A stretch of 22,974 nucleotides of DNA from Gnomoniopsis sp. IMI 355080 (Eukaryota; Ascomycota; Sordariomycetes; Diaporthales; Gnomoniaceae), in the NCBI GenBank assembly GCA_027946555.1, contig JAPEVC010000364.1:1-22974 (forward strand). The letters run 5' to 3'. The first letter of the stretch is position 1; every line of letters begins with the position of its first letter. The notes below the pieces were generated by a model. The model was not told the origin of the DNA. It saw only the letters and a program-made list of their open reading frames with translations, and ran no database searches. The translations under genes and the position numbers were made by a program. This document shows positions 10,695-20,056 of this stretch, piece by piece.

Positions 10695-13660
10695 GCCTAA
10701 ACGCATGTAGCCTTCGCAAGAACCTTGGGTGGCGTCGATGGCGCTGTCATATAGCAATCGTCTGCTTCGAAGAAGGACAGCTAGGAGCTTTTCCTGAGTC
10801 CTGACGTATCTGCTAAGCGGGCGTCAAAGGATTCCATTCCGCCTTGCAGGAGGCGTGCATGATCCCTCCTCCTTTGCTGTTGCACCACCACACTCACCTG
10901 CGACTCGGAAATTATAACTGCCGATTCTACGGCTGCAGGTGTCAATCGGCTCAAATGGTTACTATGTGGTATTCTTGGTCCATTTCGGAAAGGCTGTTGC
11001 GGCACTCAACCATCAGCTTTTATTCAGCTTTTGTGAAGGATCGATGCCCGGGCCGTGAGCCGGCAGAGAATTGTCCTTCGAAAAAAGCAATACATCTCGG
11101 ACCCCACTGTATAGGAAGATGACAGCATGCATGTCTCACCCGGAGGATTTGTGTTAATCTCGAAGAGAGCAAGTGTAACGGTACTTTATCTTAACACTCA
11201 CCACCCTGGCCACGCGCCCTTTCCGTCCCCCGCTACGAAAAGGTAGGCAGATAGTCGCATAAGCTGGCGCCAGTCACTGCCAATAGTCCGACGTGGCCCT
11301 CGCTTGCAGCTGTGGGACAGCACGGAAGATAAAGCAAACGCCAAGTGTCACCGTGGAATCTCACTCGCGTGTTAATCTTGCGGTGGCGGGGAGATATGAC
11401 CCAGAGTGCCGTCTGATGAAAGTGCGTATTCGAAATAGATTGACATCCGGCAGTATCATCGAGGAGCATGTCCTGATCCGGGTTACAATAACACATGCCC
11501 GTTCAGAAATCACTTGATTGGTCATCCTTGTAGTGATCCCATGCCTGTGTACTTGTGTCGATCGACAAATCATGGTAAGGACCATGGAAACGAATACTGA
11601 GGAAAGTCTATTGATGCAGTAGAAGGCGGTTTCCCGAACCATGAAGGGGCCATGGAGTTTAGATATCTTGAGCTCGAAGCAGACCTCTCAAGCATCTGAC
11701 AATGCTTACACACGATCCAGCATGAAGACGCACATTCATGCTACATCCAAAGACTATGTACGGACAACACACTGGCCCTAAATACTCATCATTCAAAACT
11801 TAGGCAGCGTGAGCTTTTATATGGCTTTGTAATAAGCTCTGTATATGTAGAACATTAGAGGGAACTCTCGCCGAGCTCATGTTGACCTCCAAACTATCGT
11901 GGTCAAAGGTTTGGACCCTGCGGTCGAAGAACCACACAGGTTCCCTTTGCGGGCTAAAACCACCGATCCTGGCATTTGGGAGACCTATCCGTGGGCTTTG
12001 GAGTGTGCGGGGAATTGGGATGGACATCGAAGGGGTGAGTGAGTGATGTGAAATCCACGACGAGAACTCCGTGGTGGAGCTATCTGAAAAATACCGCTTG
12101 AGCTCAAGGCTCGAGCGGGCGAGAGACCTCGTGGCTGGGTCGATCTGAGCCCTTTCGGTCACAAAGAGCTGGATCATCAAGTTTTTGAATACCGCGTGAC
12201 GTCGGGTAGCGCATGGGAGCTCGAGCCCACATCGGCAACTTGTGGTTCGTCCATAATTGTCAAAGCACACCGCAATGTCAACGGCTGCTTATCATTGGTA
12301 TGCATGCATTCGTGCGGTACTAATTCTTGTGACTTTGAAGGCATTCAATGACATTCTGGACCTGTCGTGCAGATGCCCAGTGCGGAGCTCCTACTCCCGA
12401 GATGCGTGACGACCTGCTATCACCTTGCCGTAGTGTCTCCAGGCTCGCCCCTTGCTCTGAACTCGATGGCTGGTCGTAGACAGCGTTCGAATGGGCTTTC
12501 ACAACCCAAATGTAGAAATGGAATACAACAATGTTGCTCAGACTCTCCATGCTTTGTGGATCGCGCTTGATCAGTACGCTTTGCACGTAGACTTCGTCAT
12601 ATTCTGGACATTCCACTCAGACATCATGAGGTGTGCGGCAGACTCAGTCTGGTGCGCAATGTAGAATAAAGACACAACAGAATGGCTGAAGTCTACGTTA
12701 TTCGAAGTCGTACATGCGGTCACGATTCTCTCGTCATAGGTGAGCACACAGACGGATTACTTAGCCACGATCTGTCTCATCCGGGCTTGAGAAAGCATAC
12801 TACTGGCGTGCACTTGTATCTGAACTAGCAGGGGACTCTGCTGTTTTTTTACAGTCGGGCTACGGCTGTGAAGCAGACACAGAATCTTTTCTGAACCTTT
12901 CTCATAGTGATAATGAAGAGGTTTGAGATTGTGAGATTAATAAGGCAGACACATATTTGGTGTTTTGAATCTTCCCAACGTGGTAACCTCAAATGCCTTT
13001 GCTTGGTGTCCGCTTCACAGGAATGACGGGATGAAAAGGACGATCATTCGTGGCTTTGTCAAGAAGCCGAAGTGAAGGGAGTCTCGCTCCAGGCCTTGTA
13101 CGTCCAGCGATGTGACGAGGCATCTAAGCATTTGGATATGTGTGAAGGCCCCGTCAATACCATCGACGATCCCCCACCACCAAAGTATGGTTAAATCCAT
13201 AGAAAGACCGCAATAGTGGACATTGCGGGTATAAGCGATGGTCTCACGATCACTGTCGCAAAACGAAGAATCAGGTAAAAATTCGTCATCCGAAAACACT
13301 GATCGATGTGATGCTACCCATGATGGGTAAAATTTTGACACCCCATACATGTGACAACCACAACTTACCGCGACCATGAAGGAAAGAATATTGCAGAGAG
13401 ATTGGCCGGCACATATTATATAGCTAAAGATCTTGACGTAGAATTGGATGGCTCGGGGAGGTTCTAGAGAATGTTCAGGCTAGGAAATCTAGAGGAGAGA
13501 ATAGATTAGATCCAAATGTTTATCTATCTTGCTTATCAAATACAATAGAATGCCGAACACCGTTTCCAAGGCGTCCAGGGAATTTGCCTTGATGATACTG
13601 GTCGTTGTTGGCCCCTTTTTCGAGCTGCTAGTACTTAGCCGTCCTACAGCCTATGCAGCA

Positions 13661-15394
13661 TCACCGAGTATGTGACAATACAACATCTAAGACTGTTTCA
13701 CGTTGATTCAAAGCCGCCATGTCAGCAATAACCTCAGCCGCAATATCCCTCCCCCGTCCCCTTGTAGCAACCTCTTCGCTTAACCCTTTTGCCTTGTTTC
13801 GCATCGCAACGCTCTCCTTGCCACCATCCACAACCCTCAAGATCGCATTGCCCAGATCCCCAGCATCCCACGAGCCGGCGGGCTTCTGATCTTTGCATGC
13901 CCACACCCCAACACCACACTGCTCGGCCAAGCATGCATACCCGTAGCAGTCAATCCACGGCGGCAGTACCACCTGCGGCACCCCAGCGGCAATAGCCTCA
14001 AAGTAGCTATTGGCCCCGCCATGGTGGCAGCTCGCCACCACATTATCCACCAGCAGCATCGCCGCGGGATCGATGGCGAGCCAGCTCTCCAGCCGGATCC
14101 GTCCGCTTGCTACGTGGGCGGCCATCTCTGGTACTAGGACCTCTGGATCCGCGTAGTCTGCCGCCTTACGGAACTTCCACAACACTTGTAGGTGCGGGAC
14201 GGCGTCAAGCACACGGACGAGAGCATACGACATAGAGACCGCCTGGGCCTCTGTGTAGAGCGAGATGCTGCCGAGGTTGATAAGGACGGTTGGATGGCCG
14301 CTGCGAAGCCACGCAGTCAGAGATGGGTCTGGATCTGGGCCTTGCTGAGGTGTGCTGGCGAGGATGATGGGGCTTGCACGGATGACGTTGGGTGGGATGA
14401 TGTCGAGCGGGACTGTCGCGCCGGGTGATATTGTGTTCGGGCTGTCCTGGCAGATCCATGGCACGTCGAGCCTGTAGGTCAGGGCGAAGGGGGTGATTGG
14501 GTTCACGCAGGTCGTGGTGGTGAAGAGGCCACTTTCGCGGAGGTGGGCCTTCTTTTCCGCGATGGAGGGTGCCGTGACGACGGCATGGGCGAGCCGGAGG
14601 ACGAGATATACGTTGGCAGGAACGAGGTGCCATGGAACGGGGTATTGGAAGCCCGAGCCAAACGCGGGATACTTCCAAAATGCCCTGCCCCAGCCCTGCC
14701 AGTTCATATGCGTGTCTGCAAGGACATTGGGCGTCAGGATGACATGCCTGCGGCCAGACTCCCTCGCGGCGTCGATGCCCGGGCGGAACAGGTTGTCCGT
14801 GATGATGACCGCCGGATCGACGGTGTCGATCAGGTCGCGGACGGCCAGGAATAGGGCACAGTGGTCCGGGCCCGACCATGGCGACAGCAGCACCTGCAGC
14901 CCCGCTGTTAGTCCGTCGATGCCTGTCATGCCGCGGCCCTGGCACACGATGCCGAAGTCCAAGCCCGACGCCCATACGGCTTGGCCGAAGTCAAGTCCCG
15001 GGAGGGAGTGGAAGTGAAAGCGCGGAGAGGAGGCCGAGGGAGTTGCCGCTGCTGCCGCTGCTGCTGCTGCTCCTGCCGCTGCTGCCGTATTGTGCATGCG
15101 CTCTGCTCGTTCCGCGGCCATGGGAAATGCGGCAAAGTGTACGTCAACATGGCCGTGGTTCTGCAGGAGCGCAAGGCTGGTCGCGAGGTGAACATTGGAG
15201 TGGCCGGGCTCACCGGACGTGATGAACAGAACTGTGTTCTTTGTGCCCCCGACTCGACGCGGGTGGTATAGATCGGGTAACGTGCCGGCCTCTTGCTGCC
15301 ACTTCCTACGGACAAGACGGAGTGTTGATATTGAGAGGCATACTACGGAGACCACTAGTGCTGTGGTGGCGAGGGCATCCTTCTGTCTCCCCAT
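13661..15394 (-). CDS. membrane-anchored UDP-glycosyltransferase (GT1 family)
   Basis: This intronless gene encodes 577 aa. The frame extends 37 codons further upstream without another ATG, so the start is the Met at 15394, which has A at -3. An N-terminal hydrophobic segment (about residues 7-26, ALATTALVVSVVCLSISTL) is a likely signal anchor. The acceptor-binding half begins NTVLFITSGEPGHSNVHLA near residue 55, and the donor-binding half carries TVLINLGSISLYTEAQA and the nucleotide-sugar motif CHHGGANSYFEAIAAGVPQV, with Cys456, His457 and His458. GT1 enzymes move a sugar from UDP-sugar to small lipophilic acceptors; the sugar and acceptor here are unknown. Residues 103-118 form a polyalanine tract (four Ala, Gly, nine Ala) in the variable N-terminal half. 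The gene is divergent from the P450 at 15821, with 426 bp between the starts. Confidence 0.88.
   Translation of the reverse strand: MGRQKDALATTALVVSVVCLSISTLRLVRRKWQQEAGTLPDLYHPRRVGGTKNTVLFITSGEPGHSNVHLATSLALLQNHGHVDVHFAAFPMAAERAERMHNTAAAAGAAAAAAAAATPSASSPRFHFHSLPGLDFGQAVWASGLDFGIVCQGRGMTGIDGLTAGLQVLLSPWSGPDHCALFLAVRDLIDTVDPAVIITDNLFRPGIDAARESGRRHVILTPNVLADTHMNWQGWGRAFWKYPAFGSGFQYPVPWHLVPANVYLVLRLAHAVVTAPSIAEKKAHLRESGLFTTTTCVNPITPFALTYRLDVPWICQDSPNTISPGATVPLDIIPPNVIRASPIILASTPQQGPDPDPSLTAWLRSGHPTVLINLGSISLYTEAQAVSMSYALVRVLDAVPHLQVLWKFRKAADYADPEVLVPEMAAHVASGRIRLESWLAIDPAAMLLVDNVVASCHHGGANSYFEAIAAGVPQVVLPPWIDCYGYACLAEQCGVGVWACKDQKPAGSWDAGDLGNAILRVVDGGKESVAMRNKAKGLSEEVATRGRGRDIAAEVIADMAALNQRETVLDVVLSHTR
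15044..15088. repeat. GCN trinucleotide repeat encoding polyalanine
   Basis: Imperfect Ala codons (GCA/GCG on the minus strand) run from residue 104 to 117 of the glycosyltransferase, interrupted by one Gly. Because it stays in frame and consists of whole codons, length changes would not break the gene. Confidence 0.8.
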
Positions 15395-15820
15395 TGTGGC
15401 ATTGTCTGTCGTTGTGAGATGACTGTGATTATCCACGAGAAACGGCTTCGAGTCTGGAATACCTACTCTGGTATCAATTAAAGCGCGAGCATAGTCTATG
15501 GACAATCCCCTTTATTAGCGATTAGACTCTCAGAGATGGGACTAATATGCATGCGCGAGTAAGACAGTTTTGGTACAACGGTACATTTGGTAAGTATTGT
15601 ACTTGGCATTAAACATCCACATAGATTCCTGCTGAATTTACCTTACCGCATTTTGAATCCTTATAACGCCAGGGTAGGTTTTGACTCAAAATTCAAGGCT
15701 TCTTTTTGCTATGTTCAGCAGTATTTCTCCGCATCCCTTTACATCCATTCACGAGCAGGCAACAATTACCAATATTCCTTGTTACCCGCCTCCGTTTGAC
15801 ATAAATCAGTTGAAGACGCC
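15395..15820. promoter_or_regulatory. bidirectional promoter between glycosyltransferase and P450
   Basis: The 426-bp space separates two divergent start codons and must serve both. It contains GGTACA twice (15572-15577 and 15580-15585) and TTTGGTA twice (15569-15575 and 15586-15592), clustered in 24 bp at about 175 nt from the glycosyltransferase ATG and 230 nt from the P450 ATG. The sequence ATGCATGCGCG precedes them. An ATTACCAAT stretch near 15764-15772 might be a CCAAT box for the P450. Confidence 0.5.
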
Positions 15821-17504
15821 ATGCTGCAATTTTCGGTAGCTATCGCGAGCACAGTGGCGCTACTCTGGTGCTCCTGGAGGATATGGAGATTCACGGTGGT
15901 GCCAGCACTGTCCAGACAGTCTCCCAAACCATTTCCATACCTGGTGCCGTGTAAGTCTTCTCGCACCTGCGCCCATGGAAGAACAGGCACCGATGCTAAT
16001 CAAATTTTGTGCGCCTGTAACAGTTCTTGGCCACGTCAATAGCCTAGCCAGAAACTCAGGCATGCTGTTTTCCCGGGCCACAAGACACTTTCGCAACACA
16101 CGTGAAATCTTCACCGTGACAGCGATGGGTAAAGAGATTTACATCGTGACTTCGGCCGCCGACGTGGCAGCCGTCTACAAAGAGACCAAGGCTCTCGACT
16201 TCGATGTTATTATCCGCGGCCTGCTAGCCGAGTACGGCTTGACGCCGACTGCGCTCGATCGGCTGTTCGATTCGTCCCGGTTTGGCAACCGCAGCTGGAT
16301 GGACCGCGAGCACGATGTCTTTAGGGCGCAAATGCATCCCGGGTCCGAGACGGGGGACGCACTCGAGGCCGCTTTCCTGGGCAGCATCGACGAGCTGATG
16401 CATTGGGACCGTCTGGGTGAACCCATGGTCATCTCCGGTGGTAGCAGCAGCGGTACAGACCCTGTTAAAATTGTATCGCTTTGGAGCTGGTGCGGCCAAG
16501 TGTCGATCGAGGCCTCAACGCGTGCTTTTTTCGGCAAGTCCATGCTTCGCGCGGTGCCGGGCTTCGTGGCCGACTATATCCGGCTGGACGACGAGTTCTG
16601 GGCCCTCAAGTCCCAGGGCCGCGAGGCCGCCGCCAAGTTGGCTTTTTCAACATACCAGGACCGGACTATTGCGGCTTTCTCCCAGTGGCTTGCCCTTCCC
16701 AAGAGCAAGAGGGCCGACGCATCGTGGATGATGAAGGAGACGGAAAAGGACTTTGAGGCCATGGGCATTGTCGACGCATTGCAGATCGGCGCCATATACT
16801 TTGCCCACTCGGCCGTCATCAACGGCAACGCGTACCAGAGCTGCTTCTGGATGCTTGCCCACCTGCTTCACGGAGACGAGGCAATCCTCGCCGCCGTTCG
16901 AGATGAGATGAACCCAGCGCTCTCGGTCTGCAGCAGCTCGGGCGAGCTCAAGGTAAACATGGCACATCTTCTGGACACGGAACGCTGCCCGCTCCTATCG
17001 TCGGTCTACGAGGAGACAATCCGCTTTACGAATGATGCCCTGGGAGTACGGCTCGTCCAGCATGAGACGCGCCTTGGCAACAGTGGGATGCTATTGAGAG
17101 CGGGCCGCATGTTGCTCATGCCTTACCGCCAGATGCACTTCGACGAGGGCATCTTCGGGAGCAATGCTGATAAATTTGACGCGATGCGATTCATGCCACC
17201 ACCTATGGGCAACACCAAGGGCGAGAAATATGTACCGCTTTCCAAGAACTCTAGCTTCAGGCCGTTTGGAGGGGGCAATGGGTTCTGCCCGGGGCGGTTT
17301 CTTGCACGCCGCGAGGTGTATATGTTCGCGGCCTTGTTTCTGTTTCGATTTGACGTCAGGTTAGGAGGCAAAACTGAGTCTAAACGGGCGTTTCCCAAGA
17401 TGGATGTGGCGACGAGAACGGGCGGTATCTTGCGGCCGATTCCTGGGGATGATTTGATTCTCGAAGTCAGGCAGGTGGTGGACTTGGAGGATGTAATTAG
17501 ATAG
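15821..17504 (+). CDS. cytochrome P450, CYP7/CYP8-like class, one intron
   Basis: Exons 15821-15950 and 16024-17504 flank a 73-nt intron (GTAAGT..AACAG); the join restores a PYLVPFLGHVNS hinge and gives 536 aa. An N-terminal membrane anchor (about residues 4-24) is followed by a basic, Pro-containing hinge. ExxR is EETIRF, with Glu374 and Arg377. The haem loop is FGGGNGFCPGRF, with Cys465 as the iron ligand. The I-helix reads AHSAVINGNAYQSCFW (about 304-319) and has no acid-Thr pair, as in the CYP7 and CYP8 families (bile-acid hydroxylases, prostacyclin synthase) and their fungal relatives. An ER-bound oxidation or rearrangement of a sterol-, terpene- or lipid-like substrate is inferred. It shares a promoter region with the glycosyltransferase and converges on a second one (109 bp between stop codons), so a common pathway is likely. 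Confidence 0.9.
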
Positions 17505-17613
17505 ATACCCAGCTGCTGGACCTTATATAACGTATTGAAAGGTTCGAGATGTTCCTTTATCTACAAATCTATCTACTTGCAAAAGTTTCAGGTGGCTCTT
17601 ACTAAAGCTACCT

Positions 17614-19068
17614 TCACGACGCCGCCAAATCCATCAATTCCTTCTCAATTCTTCCCAGCGGGTCATACCCAGCCATGACCCGGCTCAACTCGACGCACCT
17701 CGCCTTATACTTCGGGTTTGCCAGAACCTCATCTACGCCCGCCGCAACCTGCTCGGGCGTAGGATGGCCGGTACCCAGGTTGAATCCTACACCAGCCCAC
17801 TCGGCCCGGACTCCGATCTCAGGCTTATCCTCGGTGTCGCCCCCCAGCACCGTCGGGACCTCGTTCGCGATACCGTGCTGGAACCCGCCGTAGCCTCCGT
17901 TCTGCACCCACACATCTGCGTACTGCAGGATCGCGTCGTATGGCAGGAAATCGGCCACTCGCGTGTTGGCTGGCAGCTTCTCTTCTTCTCCTGCAGGACA
18001 GTCTGGGAACAACCTCGCGCCCTTCTTCCCCAGGATTGCCACCACGAGGAAATCTTCGCGCGATCCTAGGCCCCTGATCGTCGGCAAAATGATGTCGTTG
18101 AAGTTGGTTGCAAACGTTCCCTGCGCAACAGCTACGATTTTTTTTCGCTGTGCGACCGGTAGCTCAGCATTCTTCGTAATCTCCTCCCACCAGCTAGGGA
18201 ATACAAATCCAGCCGTTACAGCCTTACTCGGCAGCCCGCCCGCAAATTGGATATGGCTGGGTAGATCGGACCGCGCGAACTCGACCTCAGGGATGCACAT
18301 CTGCAGGACTTTGGAGTAGACTCGAGGGTGGTACACAATATTAAAACCTAGCTCCGCCTTTCCTGGGATGAATTCCGGCTCTGCGCCCGCCTCAATCATA
18401 TACTTCCTCAGCGCAGCGATTGCGCCCTTCAGGACGAAGTTGCGGATGAGCCCGTGCAGCATGACGTTGCGCTTCTGGCCGGATGGAGTTGAGTCGGGAG
18501 GTAGCCCTGTGCCGAAGGGTCCCACGTCGACAGACTCGACCGTCAGTGGCACCACGTTCACGCCCAGCACTGGCGGCACGGTAGCGAGTCTCTCATCCGA
18601 GACCAGCCTCAGCGGCACGATTCCTAGAATCGAGTTCTCCGCTAGAATCACGACCTTGCGGGAAGGGTCGGTGGCCTGCACGGTTGCGATGGCGCGCTTG
18701 ATGGAGCGAGCTTGCGAGGGGATATAGGGCATGAAGATATGCTCGAGGTCGTAGGCTAAGGTCTCGAGCCCGGGCTCCAGGAGGAGGCGCTCCGGGAACT
18801 TGCCGTTTGGGTTGCCGGCTAGTGCGAGGTCGTACTGGCACCAGTCGCACTCTGCGTCGAGGGCGATGAATGTGGCACCGATGGCTTCGATCTGGGGCTT
18901 GAAGTAGGTCGCCTGGAGGATGCTGACCGAGAATCCTCGCTTGATCATGGACTCACACATGTGGAGGACGGGAGTGAAGTGGCCCACTGCCGCCCCGGCG
19001 ATAGCGAGTATAAGTGGTTTCTTAGGACTGGATCCGACATCTTCTTGTGAGAGGTTCGGCATAGTCAT
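17614..19068 (-). CDS. MGT-like glycosyltransferase (GT1 superfamily), soluble type
   Basis: This intronless gene encodes 484 aa. It begins MTMPNLSQEDV; Met at 19068 has A at -3, and Met3 is an alternative. The N-terminal nucleotide-fold strand LILAIAGAAVGHFTPVLHMC and the C-terminal motif WVQNGGYGGFQHGIANEVP (Asn390-Gly391-Gly392), followed by GDTEDKPEIGVRAEWAGVGF, match the macrolide/antibiotic-type branch of GT1 (MGT, EryCIII-like), where NGG often replaces the HGG seen in UGTs. No membrane segment or signal peptide is visible, so it is probably cytosolic. The role inferred is transfer of a sugar from a nucleotide sugar to a small molecule; whether it adds the first or a second sugar relative to the other glycosyltransferase is unknown. 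The lack of introns and the branch resemblance allow an ancient bacterial origin, unproven here. Confidence 0.88.
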   Translation of the reverse strand: MTMPNLSQEDVGSSPKKPLILAIAGAAVGHFTPVLHMCESMIKRGFSVSILQATYFKPQIEAIGATFIALDAECDWCQYDLALAGNPNGKFPERLLLEPGLETLAYDLEHIFMPYIPSQARSIKRAIATVQATDPSRKVVILAENSILGIVPLRLVSDERLATVPPVLGVNVVPLTVESVDVGPFGTGLPPDSTPSGQKRNVMLHGLIRNFVLKGAIAALRKYMIEAGAEPEFIPGKAELGFNIVYHPRVYSKVLQMCIPEVEFARSDLPSHIQFAGGLPSKAVTAGFVFPSWWEEITKNAELPVAQRKKIVAVAQGTFATNFNDIILPTIRGLGSREDFLVVAILGKKGARLFPDCPAGEEEKLPANTRVADFLPYDAILQYADVWVQNGGYGGFQHGIANEVPTVLGGDTEDKPEIGVRAEWAGVGFNLGTGHPTPEQVAAGVDEVLANPKYKARCVELSRVMAGYDPLGRIEKELMDLAAS

Positions 19069-20056
19069 ATTTCAATATCTTCAATGGTGTAACTGAGAGC
19101 ACATCCGAATGAAGATGCCTTAGAGTGAGGATACACGCGATTTAGAATATACTTGCGGGTGAGAACAGGACAGGTATGTTGGTGATAACTTCAAGAACAC
19201 GTCTTTTAAGATCCTGGTCGTCCCTATCGAACGTCCACTTCTTAGCTACAGTCACTTCACCCGTGCTCGCCCAAAGGATGAGTGGTCTTCGAAATTCGCC
19301 AGAGGATGGTGGAGCAAGCCCCTTCAAAGTCAAATATCGTTCAATTACATATCGGATTCGAGTTACAATGCCAAGCAATACAAAAATTGGCAGGGCAGTC
19401 TTCGAGTCAGAATGCATGGAAACTCTAAGCGGTGTATGTGCTTGTGGTGGGCCACTCTTTTCCTGTTCGTATGGAGTTAGAAGATGAAATGATAGATGCT
19501 AGGATGAATGGCAAAGCTTGTCAATCAGGTCGTCTTAACAGGCAATGACAAGGTTGTCCTGGAAAGATGGGCCTGTGTAGATGCCGCTTTGGAATGTCGA
19601 CCTCGGGATATCACACCGCATTTCCTGTTCTCCTATAGATAGAAGTTTACCTAGGTAGGCAGTAATTGAATCTTTGTAATTCATTTCCCTGAAAGTTATT
19701 AGCACTGTCTCTCGATAATTCGATATTCTTGGACAATATTCTCTACCTAGGTACAGTTGTTGATAGTACCCAATGCACGAATCAGGCACTCGCTGGAGGC
19801 GGTGACAGATTCCACTCACCCACCCTGTGGCCTCTTGGGCTCGGAAAAGGTGTATTGGCATTGCCTGGTGTGTGACTGAGTACCAGGAAGTCAAAAAGCG
19901 GAATAGAGATGGAATGCACAGTCAATGCCGCTATGGAAATGTGAAAGCAGTGGCTCTCCGTACACACGAGGAAGATCATACATTTTGGAGTCAATGAATT
20001 TTCCTTAATCTTACATTCGATTTGAACTAGATTGATATTCATAGTCTCTCAAATAC
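19069..20056. other. intergenic region between glycosyltransferase start and P450 end
   Basis: About 990 bp without a recognised gene. Frames at 19142-19417 (-) and 19535-19894 (-) have no known motif. The part next to 19069 should hold the glycosyltransferase promoter. Two exact TACCTAGGTA palindromes occur at 19648-19657 and 19744-19753. Confidence 0.4.
19648..19753. repeat. two copies of palindrome TACCTAGGTA
   Basis: Exact copies lie at 19648-19657 and 19744-19753, 96 bp apart. This is close to the 90-bp spacing of the pair at 8015-8114. Confidence 0.7.

Larger units (their letters stand above)
7121..13660. other. gene-poor stretch of about 6.5 kb
   Basis: I see no gene I can support. 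Frames longer than 100 codons exist (for example 8350-8754 +, 9878-10270 -, 11800-12270 -, 13015-13377 -), but none shows a recognised domain or a clean splice model, and several lack an ATG. A faint amidase-like piece is at 10427-10624 (-). The stretch is of mixed composition and only locally AT-rich (about 13.4-13.6 kb), so it is not a simple AT-rich repeat-mutated block. It carries two TACCTAGGTA palindromes (8015-8024, 8105-8114), a tandem repeat at 9326-9357 and a 22-bp palindrome at 10673-10694. Confidence 0.5.

Noticed and set aside
11800..12270. Minus-strand frame of 156 codons
   Set aside because: It opens with GTG rather than ATG and has no recognisable motif or neighbouring exon with good splice sites.
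13015..13377. Minus-strand frame of 120 codons starting at an ATG
   Set aside because: A GTAAGT lies nine bases into the frame, the start context is poor, and the translation shows no domain. It is not enough to call a gene.
14205..14975. Minus-strand frame of 256 codons within the UGT gene
   Set aside because: It overlaps the well-supported glycosyltransferase in another frame, is very rich in Pro, Arg and His, and shows no domain. It is a GC-rich shadow.
15394..15505. Upstream in-frame extension of the UGT by 37 codons
   Set aside because: The extension contains no ATG (it begins at TTG), while the Met at 15394 has a good context and is followed directly by the membrane anchor.
13661..19068. 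Idea that the two glycosyltransferases are a recent tandem duplication
   Set aside because: Their donor motifs (CHHGGANS versus QNGGYGGF), lengths and N-termini differ too much; they belong to different branches of GT1.
19142..19417. Minus-strand frame of 91 codons upstream of the MGT-like gene
   Set aside because: No ATG-to-stop gene structure with known motifs is visible. It occupies the expected promoter of the glycosyltransferase.
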